Assembly (NCBI GenBank): GCA_947499125.1
Contig: CANMMP010000007.1
Coordinates: forward strand, 1-64,000
Direction: 5' to 3'
Length of the DNA stretch: 64,000 bases
Source: an uncultured Pontibacter sp.
Lineage (GTDB): Bacteria > Bacteroidota > Bacteroidia > Cytophagales > Hymenobacteraceae
Both the position numbers and the translations under genes were made by a program. Of this stretch, positions 1 through 8,091 are shown one piece after another (positions within the stretch are counted from its first letter, which is position 1; each line of letters starts with the position of its first letter). The notes beneath the pieces are model-generated. The model ran no database searches. It had not been told where the DNA came from and saw only the letters and a program-made list of their open reading frames with translations.

Positions 1-257
1 TTTTTATTATCTGCCGACATTACTTCGAAAAGCAATGCCTTGTGCTATTCTGTCTCAATCAATCTCTCAAAGAACTTCCCTCCCTTCCCCCTCACCTGTC
101 GTGAGACGTCCGGAATGTAGCCCTACTCTTAAGTAGGCAGATCACCTGTTGTGATCCCGTGTTATCAATCTGTTTTTTTCTTTCCTTTCGAACCATCCGT
201 CCGAGTCGTTCGAACCATTCGTCCGATGTTCTCGAACCATCCGTCCGATTGGGAGTG
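1..257 (-). promoter_or_regulatory. probable rRNA operon leader (16S gene off the left edge)
   Basis: No credible protein gene lies here. Read on the minus strand, the stretch follows three tandem promoters and contains GTTCTTTGA at 67-75, the boxA-like antitermination element that precedes 16S rRNA in Bacteroidota. Stem-loops are visible at about 120-136 (CCTACT/AGTAGG arms) and 141-157 (GATCAC/GTGATC arms), as expected of a processed rRNA leader. The 16S gene itself is not in the window, so the assignment is inferred from promoter style and leader motifs. Confidence 0.65.
188..248 (-). repeat. three 17-bp direct repeats with 22-bp period
   Basis: The unit TCGAACCATYCGTCCGA starts at 188, 210 and 232, an exact 22-bp period with one variable base. 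It lies immediately downstream of the most proximal minus-strand promoter (258-287), so it would form the first transcribed bases of the presumed rRNA leader. Three short units with 5-bp spacers do not make a CRISPR array. Confidence 0.8.
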
Positions 258-287
258 CAAAGGTAAGAAGAGTTTTTCTACTTGCAA
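258..287 (-). promoter_or_regulatory. Bacteroidota-type promoter P1 of the presumed rRNA operon
   Basis: On the minus strand a TTG (-33 box, 287-285) is followed after exactly 19 bases by TACCTTTG (-7 box, 265-258). This matches the Bacteroidota primary sigma factor consensus TTG-N19-TAnnTTTG. The bases after the -7 box (CACTCCC) are also found at P3, and CACTCC at P2. Confidence 0.8.
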
Positions 288-383
288 TACCCTGCCACTA
301 AATTTTATTTTTTTTCTTTTCTCTCCAAAGCCAGCTGCTTCTTCAAGTCTTCTCCTCTCCAGGTCTTAGCCCCAAGCGGAGTG

Positions 384-415
384 CAAAGGTAGCAGTTATT
401 TCGCAGCCTTTGCAA
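384..415 (-). promoter_or_regulatory. Bacteroidota-type promoter P2
   Basis: TACCTTTG (-7) at 391-384 is preceded on the minus strand by TTG at 415-413 with a 21-base spacer, slightly long. The flank after the -7 box (CACTCC) is shared with P1 and P3, which suggests promoter duplication. Confidence 0.65.
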
Positions 416-517
416 GCTTTTAGAAAGAATTATTTTTTGGAAGAATGTGAAGTGTTGAGCTTAAACCAACGCCGCTTCCCCTTCTTCTCTTTTACCCCTT
501 CCTGCTGATTGGGAGTG

Positions 518-547
518 CAAAAGTAGTGGATACTTTTTGATTAGCAA
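518..547 (-). promoter_or_regulatory. Bacteroidota-type promoter P3
   Basis: TTG at 547-545 and TACTTTTG at 525-518 on the minus strand are separated by exactly 19 bases. The CACTCCC that follows is identical to P1. This is the most upstream of three tandem promoters directed toward the left edge. The stretch 548-735 shows no gene or clear signal. Confidence 0.78.
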
Positions 548-736
548 TACCTGACCGGAAAGATTTTCCTTTGCCCTAGCTAACGTGCTCACTACCTGCT
601 TTAATATTTTTTATGGAGTTTACTGTGCCTGCCTTTTCCCCTGCCCGAGGGTTGGCTTAGCTACGGCAGCAGAGTCATAACATACCTGGAGTTCCCGAAA
701 GTTCCGGATGGGTAGAAAATAATTACAGGCAAAAGA

Positions 737-760
737 AAAGCCCTGCTTTTGGGGCAGGGA
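737..760 (-). terminator. terminator after the DUF2480 gene
   Basis: The arms CCCTGC and GCAGGG (741-759) form a hairpin, followed on the minus strand by a T-rich tract. It lies about 20 bases past the stop of the gene at 782-1291. Confidence 0.7.
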
Positions 761-781
761 TTTGCGTAAAGTTCTTATAGT

Positions 782-1291
782 TTATACTTTAGGCCTTTTA
801 TATAGAGGCACAGTGCTGCATGGTTCGCCATACATCAGGCTGCTTGTTACGGGTAATAGTTTCCGCATGATCTCGACATATGCATAAGTTGGTACCGGTA
901 TACTTCCGCAACCCTTTACTACTACTTTGGCATCGCGGTATTCTTCCGAATCTATTTTAGAAATTGCTTCCTGCATTAATGCCTGTTCCAATGCCTCCAG
1001 ATCACCGAACACAAAATAGTTTGCATAGTTCTGTAGTTTTGATGCCAGCAGCATGTAAGCCCATGTAGGCACAATGGCATCAACTGAACAAAGTATAGCT
1101 ACGTTCTTGCCTTCGTAAACCGACCAATCGTTTTCCTTAACAAATGCACGGAAGTCTTTTTCACGGAGAATCAATCCTTGAAACAGATTGTCCTTTATAT
1201 CATAAACTACACGCTCGCCTGGGTGCAATAGTTCTTCCAGGTTTATAGTTGTTAGTGCGCTTTGCGCTACTCTGTTTATTAGCTCTGACAT
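782..1291 (-). CDS. DUF2480 family protein
   Basis: This 169-residue soluble protein matches my recollection of DUF2480, a family restricted to Bacteroidota with no known function. It has no signal peptide or membrane segment. Two cysteines sit in the C-terminal half (VKGCGSIP and GEPCSTVP contexts), and a Tyr-rich stretch (LQNYANYFVFG) lies mid-protein. The start is 12 bases after the tsaB stop, so the two genes are probably cotranscribed, and a hairpin terminator follows. The partner suggests nothing specific about function. The family name is recalled, not searched. Confidence 0.8.
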   Translation of the reverse strand: MSELINRVAQSALTTINLEELLHPGERVVYDIKDNLFQGLILREKDFRAFVKENDWSVYEGKNVAILCSVDAIVPTWAYMLLASKLQNYANYFVFGDLEALEQALMQEAISKIDSEEYRDAKVVVKGCGSIPVPTYAYVEIMRKLLPVTSSLMYGEPCSTVPLYKRPKV

Positions 1292-1303
1292 ATCTTTATT
1301 TAT

Positions 1304-1993
1304 TTATGCCTTTTTACGTTCTGTAATATAAACATCTTTCAGGTAGAAGGGTTCATAATATGCCACATCTTCAAAAGCCTGATCGTTATACTTTATAAGT
1401 GCCAACTCCCCTACCGGTTTGGCCGAAAGCGATATATCATCTATAAAAAGTGCTTGCGGGTTATTGTGTTGCAGATCTTTGAATTTAGCGGCTCCGTTCC
1501 CGAAAAAGATAACCTGTTTGTTCAGTAAATGTTCTGCAAACGTATCATCCGCCAATACGACCGGAGCAATTGGCTCCACTTCATTTAGCTGATGATCGAG
1601 CAGGCAAGTATAAACCTCCATTCTACGGGCATCGAGCATAGGGCAAAACAAGTACTGCTCCGGATTTGGTGTGGTATTTATCACCTGTAAGGCAAGGCTA
1701 TGCAAAGTAGACACAGCCAGCAGCGGCTTATCTAAAGCATAACAAATACCTTTAGCCGTTGCGCTGCCAATTCGCAAACCCGTGTAAGACCCGGGACCTC
1801 CCGAAATGGCAACTCCATCCAGTTCCTGTAGCGTAGTGCCACAGTTCTCGAGCAACTGGCTTACCATAACTGTAATGTGAGATGAGTGTGATTTCTCGAT
1901 CTGTAGTTCAGAAGCACCAAGCAGCTGCCCGTTACGGTGCAGGGCAATTGAACAAACGTTAGATGATGTTTCGAGGGAAAGTAGTAAAGGCAT
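1304..1993 (-). CDS. tsaB: tRNA threonylcarbamoyladenosine biosynthesis protein TsaB
   Basis: TsaB is the inactive HSP70/actin-fold paralogue of TsaD and part of the TsaBDE complex that makes the t6A37 modification of ANN-decoding tRNAs. The N-terminus (LLSLETSSNVCSIAL) and the segment GVAISGGPGSYTGLRIG are family hallmarks, and the length (229 residues) is usual. An in-frame ATG 16 codons upstream (2041) is rejected because a good promoter -7 box lies at 2015-2022, between the two possible starts. The gene heads a two-gene unit with the DUF2480 gene. Confidence 0.93.
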   Translation of the reverse strand: MPLLLSLETSSNVCSIALHRNGQLLGASELQIEKSHSSHITVMVSQLLENCGTTLQELDGVAISGGPGSYTGLRIGSATAKGICYALDKPLLAVSTLHSLALQVINTTPNPEQYLFCPMLDARRMEVYTCLLDHQLNEVEPIAPVVLADDTFAEHLLNKQVIFFGNGAAKFKDLQHNNPQALFIDDISLSAKPVGELALIKYNDQAFEDVAYYEPFYLKDVYITERKKA

Positions 1994-2014
1994 TTTGTTT
2001 ATACTTAGCTGCAG

Positions 2015-2045
2015 CAAAAGTACGGCAACCTGACTTGGCATACAA
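2015..2045 (-). promoter_or_regulatory. promoter of tsaB
   Basis: TTG at 2045-2043 and TACTTTTG at 2022-2015 on the minus strand have a 20-base spacer. Transcription would begin near 2008, leaving a short leader before the ATG at 1993 and excluding the upstream in-frame ATG at 2041. Confidence 0.65.
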
Positions 2046-2097
2046 CTATACTGTAAAACCTGACAGGCTTATACTTTATAGCTATACCTATAAAACA

Positions 2098-2126
2098 AAA
2101 GGAGACGCCTGCATGGCATCTCCTTT
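2098..2126 (-). terminator. terminator after the S41 protease gene
   Basis: AAAGGAGA and TCTCCTTT arms, extended by GCC/GGC after one mismatch, enclose a 5-base loop. It separates the protease from tsaB, which has its own promoter. Confidence 0.75.
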
Positions 2127-2150
2127 ATAGTTTATACTATATAAGTCGTG

Positions 2151-3800
2151 TTATTTAACTTTCAGGTAAGAGCTATACTCTTTCTGATCATTAAGTACTC
2201 GCTGTGCGGTCAGGATATCCGGGTCATCATCAAATGAAGCTTCAATGTAGCCTTTCTGCAGATAATAGCGCGAAGCGATCTCGGCTTCCAGCATTTCCTG
2301 GATCTCAGAGCGGAAACGCTGCAGGTCGTTCGACTTGTTATGCGACACCTTTTTGCGAATGGCATCCAGCTCTGTTTTTATATCGTCGTAGTGCTTGCCA
2401 TCTTTTGATTTAGCTGCCAGGTCTTCCAGTTCTTTCTCTACTTTAGTTGTATAAGACACATCCTTATCGGACAGGAAAGCTACGAAGTTCTGGTAAACGG
2501 CATCGCTGATCTGGAAATCTTTGGCAGCCGGTATACTTGGGTTCTCTGCTTTAAACTTATTTGCAAACTCAAACAAATAGCCTTTGGTAACTATAGTTCT
2601 GGCAATTTCTGAAAACTCAGGCTGGGGCACTTCCACATCGGGACTTATGCCACCACCATCATATACTACACGTCCGCCTACCGTTTTGTAAGCCACACGG
2701 AGCGAATCAGGGATGGTACCTACGCTGCCGTCTTCGTTGCGGTGCGAATAATCGATGGCCTGAATACAACGACCACTTGGCGTATAATATTTAGCTGTTG
2801 TTACTTTTAGTTGCGAGTTATAAGATAATGGGCGAGTTGCCTGCACCAGTCCTTTACCAAAAGTGCGTTCCCCAACCAGCACTGCTCTGTCGTAGTCCTG
2901 CATTACGCCGGCTACAATTTCGGCGGCTGACGCACTACGCGAACTGGTAAGCACTACAAGCGGTACCGTTTTATCCAATGGCTCATCAAGTGCTTTATAG
3001 GTTTTATTCCACTCCTTTACTTTACCTTTGGTACTTACAATATCTTTGCCTTTATCAACAAACACATTCGAGATATTAACCGCCTCGTGCAGCAAACCAC
3101 CCGGGTTATCGCGCAGATCAAAGATGATCTTTTTGGCGCCCATCTCCTTTAGTTTCTGTACAGCCTGCTTCACTTCGCGCGAGGCATCCATGGTAAACCC
3201 TGATAACTGGAAATAACCGATATCATTAGAAAGCATACCTATATAAGGTACGTTTTCGACAGTGATATTTGCCCTGACCAGTTGAACCGTGCGGCTTTTG
3301 TTTTGACCATAGCTTTTGATCTCAAGTTTTATAGGTGTGTTCGCCTGGCCCTTCAGTAGTTTGCTTACTTCTGATGATGATTTGCCCGCTACGGCAATAC
3401 CATCGATCTTAACTATTTCGTCGCCAATGGTAAGGCCGGCTTTTTGTGCTGGCGAACCTTCGTAAGGCATCTGGATAACCACTTTGCCATTATGATTGCC
3501 AATACCTGCCCCTATTCCGCCATATTGCCCGGTGGTCATAGTTCGGAAATCCTCAATATCGTCTTCCGGAATATAGTTCGTATATGGATCCAGCGACTTC
3601 AGCATGGCATCGATACCCGTTCGCATCATTAGCGCGGGAGGCACATCGTCCACGTAATAGGTATTAACTTCTTTAAAAAGGGTAGCGAATACATCGAGGT
3701 TCTTAGCGATCTCGAAATAACGATCGGAATTAGATTTGAAAGAAAACAAACCTAAACCCAGACCAGCTACCAATATGCCGGCAAGATATTTCTTATACAT
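2151..3800 (-). CDS. S41 family C-terminal processing peptidase (CtpA/Prc type)
   Basis: This 549-residue exported serine protease has an N-terminal signal or anchor (about residues 4-22). A PDZ domain at roughly 95-170 (GGIGAGIG, GSPAQKAGL, GDEIVKIDG) is followed by the tail-specific protease core. The core shows the catalytic serine motif SRSASAAE and the downstream lysine in TFGKGLVQ. The C-terminal 120 residues are charged and helical, as in longer Bacteroidota S41 proteins. Such enzymes cleave envelope proteins from the C-terminus. It starts 29 bases after rnpA stops and is probably transcribed with rpmH-rnpA. Confidence 0.92.
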   Translation of the reverse strand: MYKKYLAGILVAGLGLGLFSFKSNSDRYFEIAKNLDVFATLFKEVNTYYVDDVPPALMMRTGIDAMLKSLDPYTNYIPEDDIEDFRTMTTGQYGGIGAGIGNHNGKVVIQMPYEGSPAQKAGLTIGDEIVKIDGIAVAGKSSSEVSKLLKGQANTPIKLEIKSYGQNKSRTVQLVRANITVENVPYIGMLSNDIGYFQLSGFTMDASREVKQAVQKLKEMGAKKIIFDLRDNPGGLLHEAVNISNVFVDKGKDIVSTKGKVKEWNKTYKALDEPLDKTVPLVVLTSSRSASAAEIVAGVMQDYDRAVLVGERTFGKGLVQATRPLSYNSQLKVTTAKYYTPSGRCIQAIDYSHRNEDGSVGTIPDSLRVAYKTVGGRVVYDGGGISPDVEVPQPEFSEIARTIVTKGYLFEFANKFKAENPSIPAAKDFQISDAVYQNFVAFLSDKDVSYTTKVEKELEDLAAKSKDGKHYDDIKTELDAIRKKVSHNKSNDLQRFRSEIQEMLEAEIASRYYLQKGYIEASFDDDPDILTAQRVLNDQKEYSSYLKVK

Positions 3801-3829
3801 AATTCTCGGGTTATAGAACGGGGGAATGC

Positions 3830-4240
3830 CTATTTATTCAGACAACGTTCTAATCCGTAAATTAGTTTTTTCTGGATGGATTGAAAGGATTTTTTTTCTT
3901 TACCGATATAGAGAATACCTAACAGAGCGGGCGCTTTGTCGGGTTCGGCAAACAGGATATGCTTGTTAAGGCGGTAAGCCTCACGCATTTGTCTTTTCAG
4001 GCGGTTGCGGTCTACGGCGCGCTTAAAATGACGTTTTGATACAGAAATTACTACCTGCGTAGGTGCGGGCGTAAGGCCGGGCTCGGTATAATATACAAAG
4101 CGGAGCGGATACAAATTAAAAGAAGAACCCTTGGAGAACAGTAGCGTAATGAGGCGCTTACTGCACAAGCGTTCTTCTTTCGAAAATGTATAAGTTACGG
4201 GCTGGCCGTTTTGCTGTTCGTTAGCTGCTGCTGAATCCAT
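3830..4240 (-). CDS. rnpA: ribonuclease P protein component
   Basis: RnpA is the basic protein subunit that helps RNase P RNA bind and cleave the 5' leader of precursor tRNAs. The signature RNR region is present (AVDRNRLKRQMREAYR), as is the N-terminal FSKEERLCSKRLI that contacts the leader. At 136 residues it is slightly long because of an extra Gln/Asn-rich N-terminus of about 18 residues. It follows rpmH by 39 bases, the classical rpmH-rnpA arrangement. Confidence 0.95.
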   Translation of the reverse strand: MDSAAANEQQNGQPVTYTFSKEERLCSKRLITLLFSKGSSFNLYPLRFVYYTEPGLTPAPTQVVISVSKRHFKRAVDRNRLKRQMREAYRLNKHILFAEPDKAPALLGILYIGKEKKSFQSIQKKLIYGLERCLNK

Positions 4241-4279
4241 TAGCGGCTACGCAATAGCAAAGCTGTTCCTTTTCAGGAA

Positions 4280-4441
4280 TTAAGCTGCCTTGTGTCTTTT
4301 CTCGTCAGAAACAGATAGTCTCTTTCTGCCTTTGGCTCTTCTGCTAGCCAAAACTCTTCTACCGTTAGCGGTCTCCATTCTAGATCTGAAGCCGTGCTTA
4401 TTTCTTCTTTTTCTCTGAGAAGGCTGGAATGTTCTTTTCAT
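4280..4441 (-). CDS. rpmH: 50S ribosomal protein L34
   Basis: This 53-residue, very basic protein begins [20 protein letters not shown], the universally conserved L34 start, and continues through the [16 protein letters not shown] motif. The start at 4441 is fixed by this N-terminus. It is the first gene of an apparent rpmH-rnpA-protease unit and has its own consensus promoter at 4470-4499. Confidence 0.97.
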   Translation of the reverse strand: MKRTFQPSQRKRRNKHGFRSRMETANGRRVLASRRAKGRKRLSVSDEKRHKAA

Positions 4442-4469
4442 CGTATGCCAATGGTTTTATTATGGCCTG

Positions 4470-4499
4470 CAAAATTAGTAAACCTTTGTAAATAACCAA
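4470..4499 (-). promoter_or_regulatory. promoter of the rpmH-rnpA unit
   Basis: On the minus strand TTG (4499-4497) is followed after exactly 19 bases by TAATTTTG (4477-4470), a full match to the Bacteroidota consensus. It lies about 29 bases upstream of the rpmH start codon. Confidence 0.8.
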
Positions 4500-4637
4500 A
4501 GCAGGCGCTGGATATTTTGTACAAATATAACAGCTTTTTTCCGGAGTGGCAGTAAAAATATCAATTATAGCGCTACATGAGTATAAAACTCCACAGCTTA
4601 AACCTGTAAATTTATCGCACACACTATAGTTAATAAA

Positions 4638-6365
4638 ATGATCTCTTACCACTTAGGTTATACTTCGGCACTGTCGCACTTTGTAGATATAAGCATAACG
4701 ATAACCGGCAACACACAGCAGCAGTTATACTTACAGTTGCCTGCCTGGCGCCCCGGCCGCTACGAACTACAAAACTTTGCCCAGAAACTGAGTCAGGTTA
4801 CTGCTGATGCCAATGGGCAAACTATAGCTATAAATAAAGTAACCAAAGACCGCTGGCTGGTTGAAGCTGATGGAGCTGAAAGTATAATTATAACCTATAG
4901 CTTTTATGCGCGACAGATGGATGCCGGCGGTTCGTGGCTGGATGAGCAGATGCTGTATATAAACCCGGTAAATTGCCTGATGGCTGTGGAAGGACTTGAA
5001 CACGAACCCTGCGAAGTAACGATGGCTATACCTGAAGACTGGCAAATCGCTTGCGGATTACCGGAAATTAGAAAACACACCTTACTCGCAGCTAACTTTG
5101 ATGAGTTAGTAGACAGCCCGTTTATTGCCAGTGGCTCTTTGCAACACAACAGCTATAGTTTAGCCGGTACAACTTTCCATATCTGGTTCCAGGGCGATTG
5201 CAAACCCGACTGGCAGAAAATTATAAATGACTTTAAAGCCTTTACCAAAGCGCAACTGGAAGTATTTGGCGACTTCCCGGTGCCGGAGTACCATTACCTG
5301 AATATTATACTTCCGTATCGCACCTATCATGGCGTAGAGCATAGCCATTCTACAGTAATCACACTTGGACCGGGGGAACTGCTGATGTCGCCGGCTTTGT
5401 ACAATGAGTTTCTGGGAGTGAGTTCGCATGAGCTTTTCCACACGTGGAACATAAAGAGAATCCGGCCACAGGAAATGCTGCCCTATAACTTTGCACAGGA
5501 AAATTACTTTAAAACCGGTTATGTGGTAGAAGGCATTACCACGTACTACGGCGATTACATGCTGGCCAGGTCTGGGGTTTTTACAGCCCAACAGTACTTC
5601 GATGAACTCAACACTACCCTGCAACGCTACTTTGCAGACTATGGCCGCCATAACTTATCGGTAGCTGATTCATCTTTCGACCTGTGGCTGGATGGCTATA
5701 AACCCGGCATACCTGACCGCAAAGTTTCCATCTATATAAAAGGTGCGCTAACTGCTTTGTTATTAGACCTCGAGTTACGGAAAGCTACCAACAACAAGGC
5801 AACTATGGATAGCCTGATGCGGGAACTATGGCAGCAATTTGGAAAGAAAACTATAGGTTATACTGATCAGAATTATGCAAACCTGGTAGATAAAATTGCC
5901 AGACAGTCCTTTAGCCTATACTTCGACAACTATATAGACGGTACCACATTTATAGAACCTGCTTTAGATAAAGCCTTGAATTATGTGGGCTGCACACTAA
6001 AGCAACACGAGAATACTTTGCTTTATGAGAGCCGCTTTGGCTTTAAGGTAACACAGGAGCAAACTATAAAAGTTACTGCCATAGCACCGGAGTCGCCGAC
6101 TTATGATACCCTAAGTATAGATGATGAACTGGTTGCCCTGAACGGCCGCAAACTGGAACAGAATCTGCAGCACTTATTACAGCAACATGCCTCTGATGAA
6201 ACTATAACACTCACACTTTTCAGGGAAAAGCAATTACGTGAAGTAACGTTTACGCCAACCGGTCAGGCATATTATCCAAAGTATACTATAGAGAAACGGT
6301 CTGGTGCGACAGCAGCAGAAAAGGCCAACTATAAACTATGGTTGCACCAAGACTTTGAGGCATAA
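4638..6365 (+). CDS. M61 family (glycyl aminopeptidase-type) metallopeptidase
   Basis: This 575-residue protein has the M61 layout: an N-terminal beta domain, a gluzincin catalytic domain and a C-terminal PDZ-like domain. The zinc motif HELFH is at residues 264-268 within SSHELFHTWN, and the third ligand is likely Glu298 in VVEGITTYY. Residues from about 465 look like a PDZ domain (IAPESPTYDTLSIDDELVALNG). No signal peptide is evident at this start, so it may be cytoplasmic. It diverges from rpmH. The ATG at 4638 is the first in frame, and the protein N-terminus fits the family. Substrate is unknown; related enzymes prefer N-terminal Gly or Ala. Confidence 0.92.
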   Translation: MISYHLGYTSALSHFVDISITITGNTQQQLYLQLPAWRPGRYELQNFAQKLSQVTADANGQTIAINKVTKDRWLVEADGAESIIITYSFYARQMDAGGSWLDEQMLYINPVNCLMAVEGLEHEPCEVTMAIPEDWQIACGLPEIRKHTLLAANFDELVDSPFIASGSLQHNSYSLAGTTFHIWFQGDCKPDWQKIINDFKAFTKAQLEVFGDFPVPEYHYLNIILPYRTYHGVEHSHSTVITLGPGELLMSPALYNEFLGVSSHELFHTWNIKRIRPQEMLPYNFAQENYFKTGYVVEGITTYYGDYMLARSGVFTAQQYFDELNTTLQRYFADYGRHNLSVADSSFDLWLDGYKPGIPDRKVSIYIKGALTALLLDLELRKATNNKATMDSLMRELWQQFGKKTIGYTDQNYANLVDKIARQSFSLYFDNYIDGTTFIEPALDKALNYVGCTLKQHENTLLYESRFGFKVTQEQTIKVTAIAPESPTYDTLSIDDELVALNGRKLEQNLQHLLQQHASDETITLTLFREKQLREVTFTPTGQAYYPKYTIEKRSGATAAEKANYKLWLHQDFEA

Positions 6366-6370
6366 AAAAA

Positions 6371-6403
6371 CGCGGGTAAAAGGTGTAAAACCTTCTGCCC
6401 GCG
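6371..6403 (+). terminator. terminator after the M61 peptidase gene
   Basis: CGCGGG and CCCGCG arms, extended inward with two mismatches to AAGGT/ACCTT, form a stem 6 bases after the stop codon. An A-rich run precedes it, so it could also act on the minus strand. Confidence 0.7.
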
Positions 6404-6438
6404 CATACTATTCATAGTCTTATTCTGCTTGGATAGCC

Positions 6439-6639
6439 CTACTTTTTATCGTAAGGCGTGTTGTTGCCACCTTTCGCCAGATTCCTGTTGGGGTTCTGTA
6501 CTTTGGTGTCATCTTTGTTAAGTTTATTACGCACAGGGTTATCGTTAATATTACCCATCAGCTTCGTTGTATCTTCCTGGTTTGGATTGTTCTTCTTCAG
6601 GTTGTCCTTCGTGTCTTTATTCTTATTTTGATTGCTCAT
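6439..6639 (-). CDS. small disordered hydrophilic protein, unknown
   Basis: This 66-residue reading frame is almost entirely Asn, Lys, Asp, Gln and Thr, with no Cys or Trp and no hydrophobic segment. It should be intrinsically disordered and cytoplasmic. It begins MSNQNKNKDTKDN and ends NNTPYDKK. I do not recognise the family. It stands alone between the M61 terminator and the PfkB terminator. Similar small hydrophilic genes occur at 40912-41157 and 45246-45680, which favours it being real, perhaps as a stress-related hydrophilin, but that is a guess. Confidence 0.55.
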   Translation of the reverse strand: MSNQNKNKDTKDNLKKNNPNQEDTTKLMGNINDNPVRNKLNKDDTKVQNPNRNLAKGGNNTPYDKK

Positions 6640-6732
6640 AGCTTGTTTTCATTAGTGGTCTAGACTTTAGTTTTACCCCATTTCCCACCATTTAGTTACA
6701 AATCTCTTGTTTATAGCACTGAACCGGGCAAC

Positions 6733-6763
6733 AAAAAAGGGAGACTTTCGCCTCCCCTTTTTT
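6733..6763 (-). terminator. terminator after the PfkB kinase gene
   Basis: An A-rich arm ending GGGAG pairs with CTCCC plus a T-run (one bulged C). It is located 20 bases past the kinase stop codon and followed by T residues on the minus strand. Confidence 0.75.
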
Positions 6764-6782
6764 ATAGTTTAAAACTGCCATT

Positions 6783-7706
6783 TTAGTGCAGCACTGTGTC
6801 GAAAGCAACTAAATTAACAAATTGCTGCACACGTTTTTCTATCTCTTCTGAGCTCAGGTTTTTAAGGCGCTCCGTTCCGAATTTCTCTACGCAAAACGAT
6901 GCCATTGCCGAACCATAAATAATGGCGCGCTTCATATTCTCGAAGCTGATATCGTCGGTGCTGGCAATGTAACCTATAAAACCACCTGCAAACGTATCGC
7001 CGGCTCCGGTCGGGTCAAATACTTCCTCTAAAGGCAAGGCTGGTGCGAAGAATACTTTGTCTTCATTGAACAACAACGCGCCGTGCTCCCCTTTCTTAAT
7101 AATCAGGAACTTAGGGCCCATCGCCATGATTTTTTTGGCAGCTTTAACCAGGGAGTACTCACCACTCAATTGGCGCGCTTCTTCATCGTTTATAGAAAGT
7201 ACATCTACCAGCTTCAGCGTTTCCATCAGTTCTGTCAGGGCAATGTCCATCCAGAAGTTCATTGTATCCATAACGATTAGCTTCGGCTTTTGCGTCAGGC
7301 GCTCGATAACGGTTTTCTGTACCTGTGGTGCCAGGTTACCCAGCATCAGGTATTCGCAACCCTGGTAGCTATCGGGAATGATCGGGTCGAAATCGCCCAG
7401 CACGTTAAGCTCTGTAACCAGCGTTTCACGGCTGTTCATGTCGTTAAAATAGCGGCCAGACCAGAAGAAAGATTTCTCATTTTCCTTTACCTGCACACCT
7501 TCGGTGCTGATGTTGCGCTCGTGCATCAGGGCAATGTGGTCCTGGTCGAAATCGCCACCAACTACAGATACTACATTTACCGGCTTCACGAAGTATGAAG
7601 ACGAAAGAGAGATATAAGTAGCTGCGCCACCTACAATCTTATCAGTTTTTCCGAAGGGAGTCTCCAGCGCATCAAACGCCATCGAACCTACTACTACTAA
7701 GCTCAT
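6783..7706 (-). CDS. PfkB family carbohydrate kinase
   Basis: This 307-residue ribokinase-fold enzyme transfers phosphate from ATP to a sugar or nucleoside. It has the N-terminal GSMAFDALETPFG region and the Gly-rich IVGGAATYISLS segment. The second PfkB signature DPTGAGDTFAGGF includes the catalytic Asp, with the anion hole GAGD at about residues 235-240. Adenosine and ribose kinases share this fold, so the substrate cannot be read from sequence. It is monocistronic, with a promoter-like site at 7758-7787 and a terminator downstream. Confidence 0.9.
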   Translation of the reverse strand: MSLVVVGSMAFDALETPFGKTDKIVGGAATYISLSSSYFVKPVNVVSVVGGDFDQDHIALMHERNISTEGVQVKENEKSFFWSGRYFNDMNSRETLVTELNVLGDFDPIIPDSYQGCEYLMLGNLAPQVQKTVIERLTQKPKLIVMDTMNFWMDIALTELMETLKLVDVLSINDEEARQLSGEYSLVKAAKKIMAMGPKFLIIKKGEHGALLFNEDKVFFAPALPLEEVFDPTGAGDTFAGGFIGYIASTDDISFENMKRAIIYGSAMASFCVEKFGTERLKNLSSEEIEKRVQQFVNLVAFDTVLH

Positions 7707-7757
7707 ATTTTTAATTGTTGAGTGTTAAATTGTTTAACTGTTAAAAGGCTGTGACAA

Positions 7758-7787
7758 CAAAAGTATTAATTATCAACAATTTAACAG
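7758..7787 (-). promoter_or_regulatory. probable promoter of the PfkB kinase gene
   Basis: TACTTTTG at 7765-7758 on the minus strand is preceded by CTG (one mismatch to TTG) at 7787-7785 with a 19-base spacer. It lies about 50 bases upstream of the kinase start. Confidence 0.5.
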
Positions 7788-7820
7788 TTCAGCCATCTAG
7801 CAATTTACCTAAATAAAAAA

Positions 7821-7847
7821 AGCCCCTGAAGGTTTGCTTCAAGGGCT
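7821..7847 (-). terminator. terminator directly after tRNA-His
   Basis: An 11-bp stem with one mismatch (AGCCC and TGAAG segments) begins at the base next to the encoded CCA end of the tRNA. On the minus strand it is followed by seven T residues. Confidence 0.8.
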
Positions 7848-7925
7848 TGGGGTGGAAGATGGGTCTCGAACCCACGACCCCCAGAATCACAATCTGGTGC
7901 TCTAACCAACTGAGCTACAACCACC
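7848..7925 (-). tRNA. tRNA-His (anticodon GTG)
   Basis: Read on the minus strand the gene gives a cloverleaf with D stem GCTC/GAGC and anticodon stem CCAGA/TCTGG around loop TTGTGAT, so the anticodon is GTG. The T arm is GTGGG-TTCGAGA-CCCAT. The extra G(-1) at 7925 opposite C73 is the histidine identity element, and CCA is encoded (7850-7848). The acceptor stem pairs at positions 1-4 and 7 but shows two adjacent T-T oppositions at 5-68 and 6-67. The gene stands alone with its own terminator. Confidence 0.93.
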
Positions 7926-8091
7926 GTGTCTCGTTTGAGTGTGCAAATATACGCAGCAAATCACACAATGCAATACCCAGAACGCGATTTTGGTTAAAAT
8001 TTTTCTACTGCCGTTGCTTAAGGATCTATAACCAACTAAAGTAAAGCGAGTTGCTATAGTTTAATCTGGTAGTCTGATCTGTTAGAGTGAT

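Noticed and set aside
188-248. CRISPR-like array
   Set aside because: Only three 17-bp units with 5-bp spacers; far below array size.
151-369. 72-codon open frame on the plus strand
   Set aside because: It runs antisense through the P1 promoter and the 22-bp repeats, with Phe/Ser-rich composition and no family resemblance.
4398-4652. 84-codon frame on the minus strand over the rpmH promoter
   Set aside because: It overlaps the rpmH start in another frame and spans the consensus promoter; no protein-like pattern.
7847-8044. 65-codon frame across the tRNA-His gene
   Set aside because: It is the antisense reading of a tRNA, a familiar artefact.
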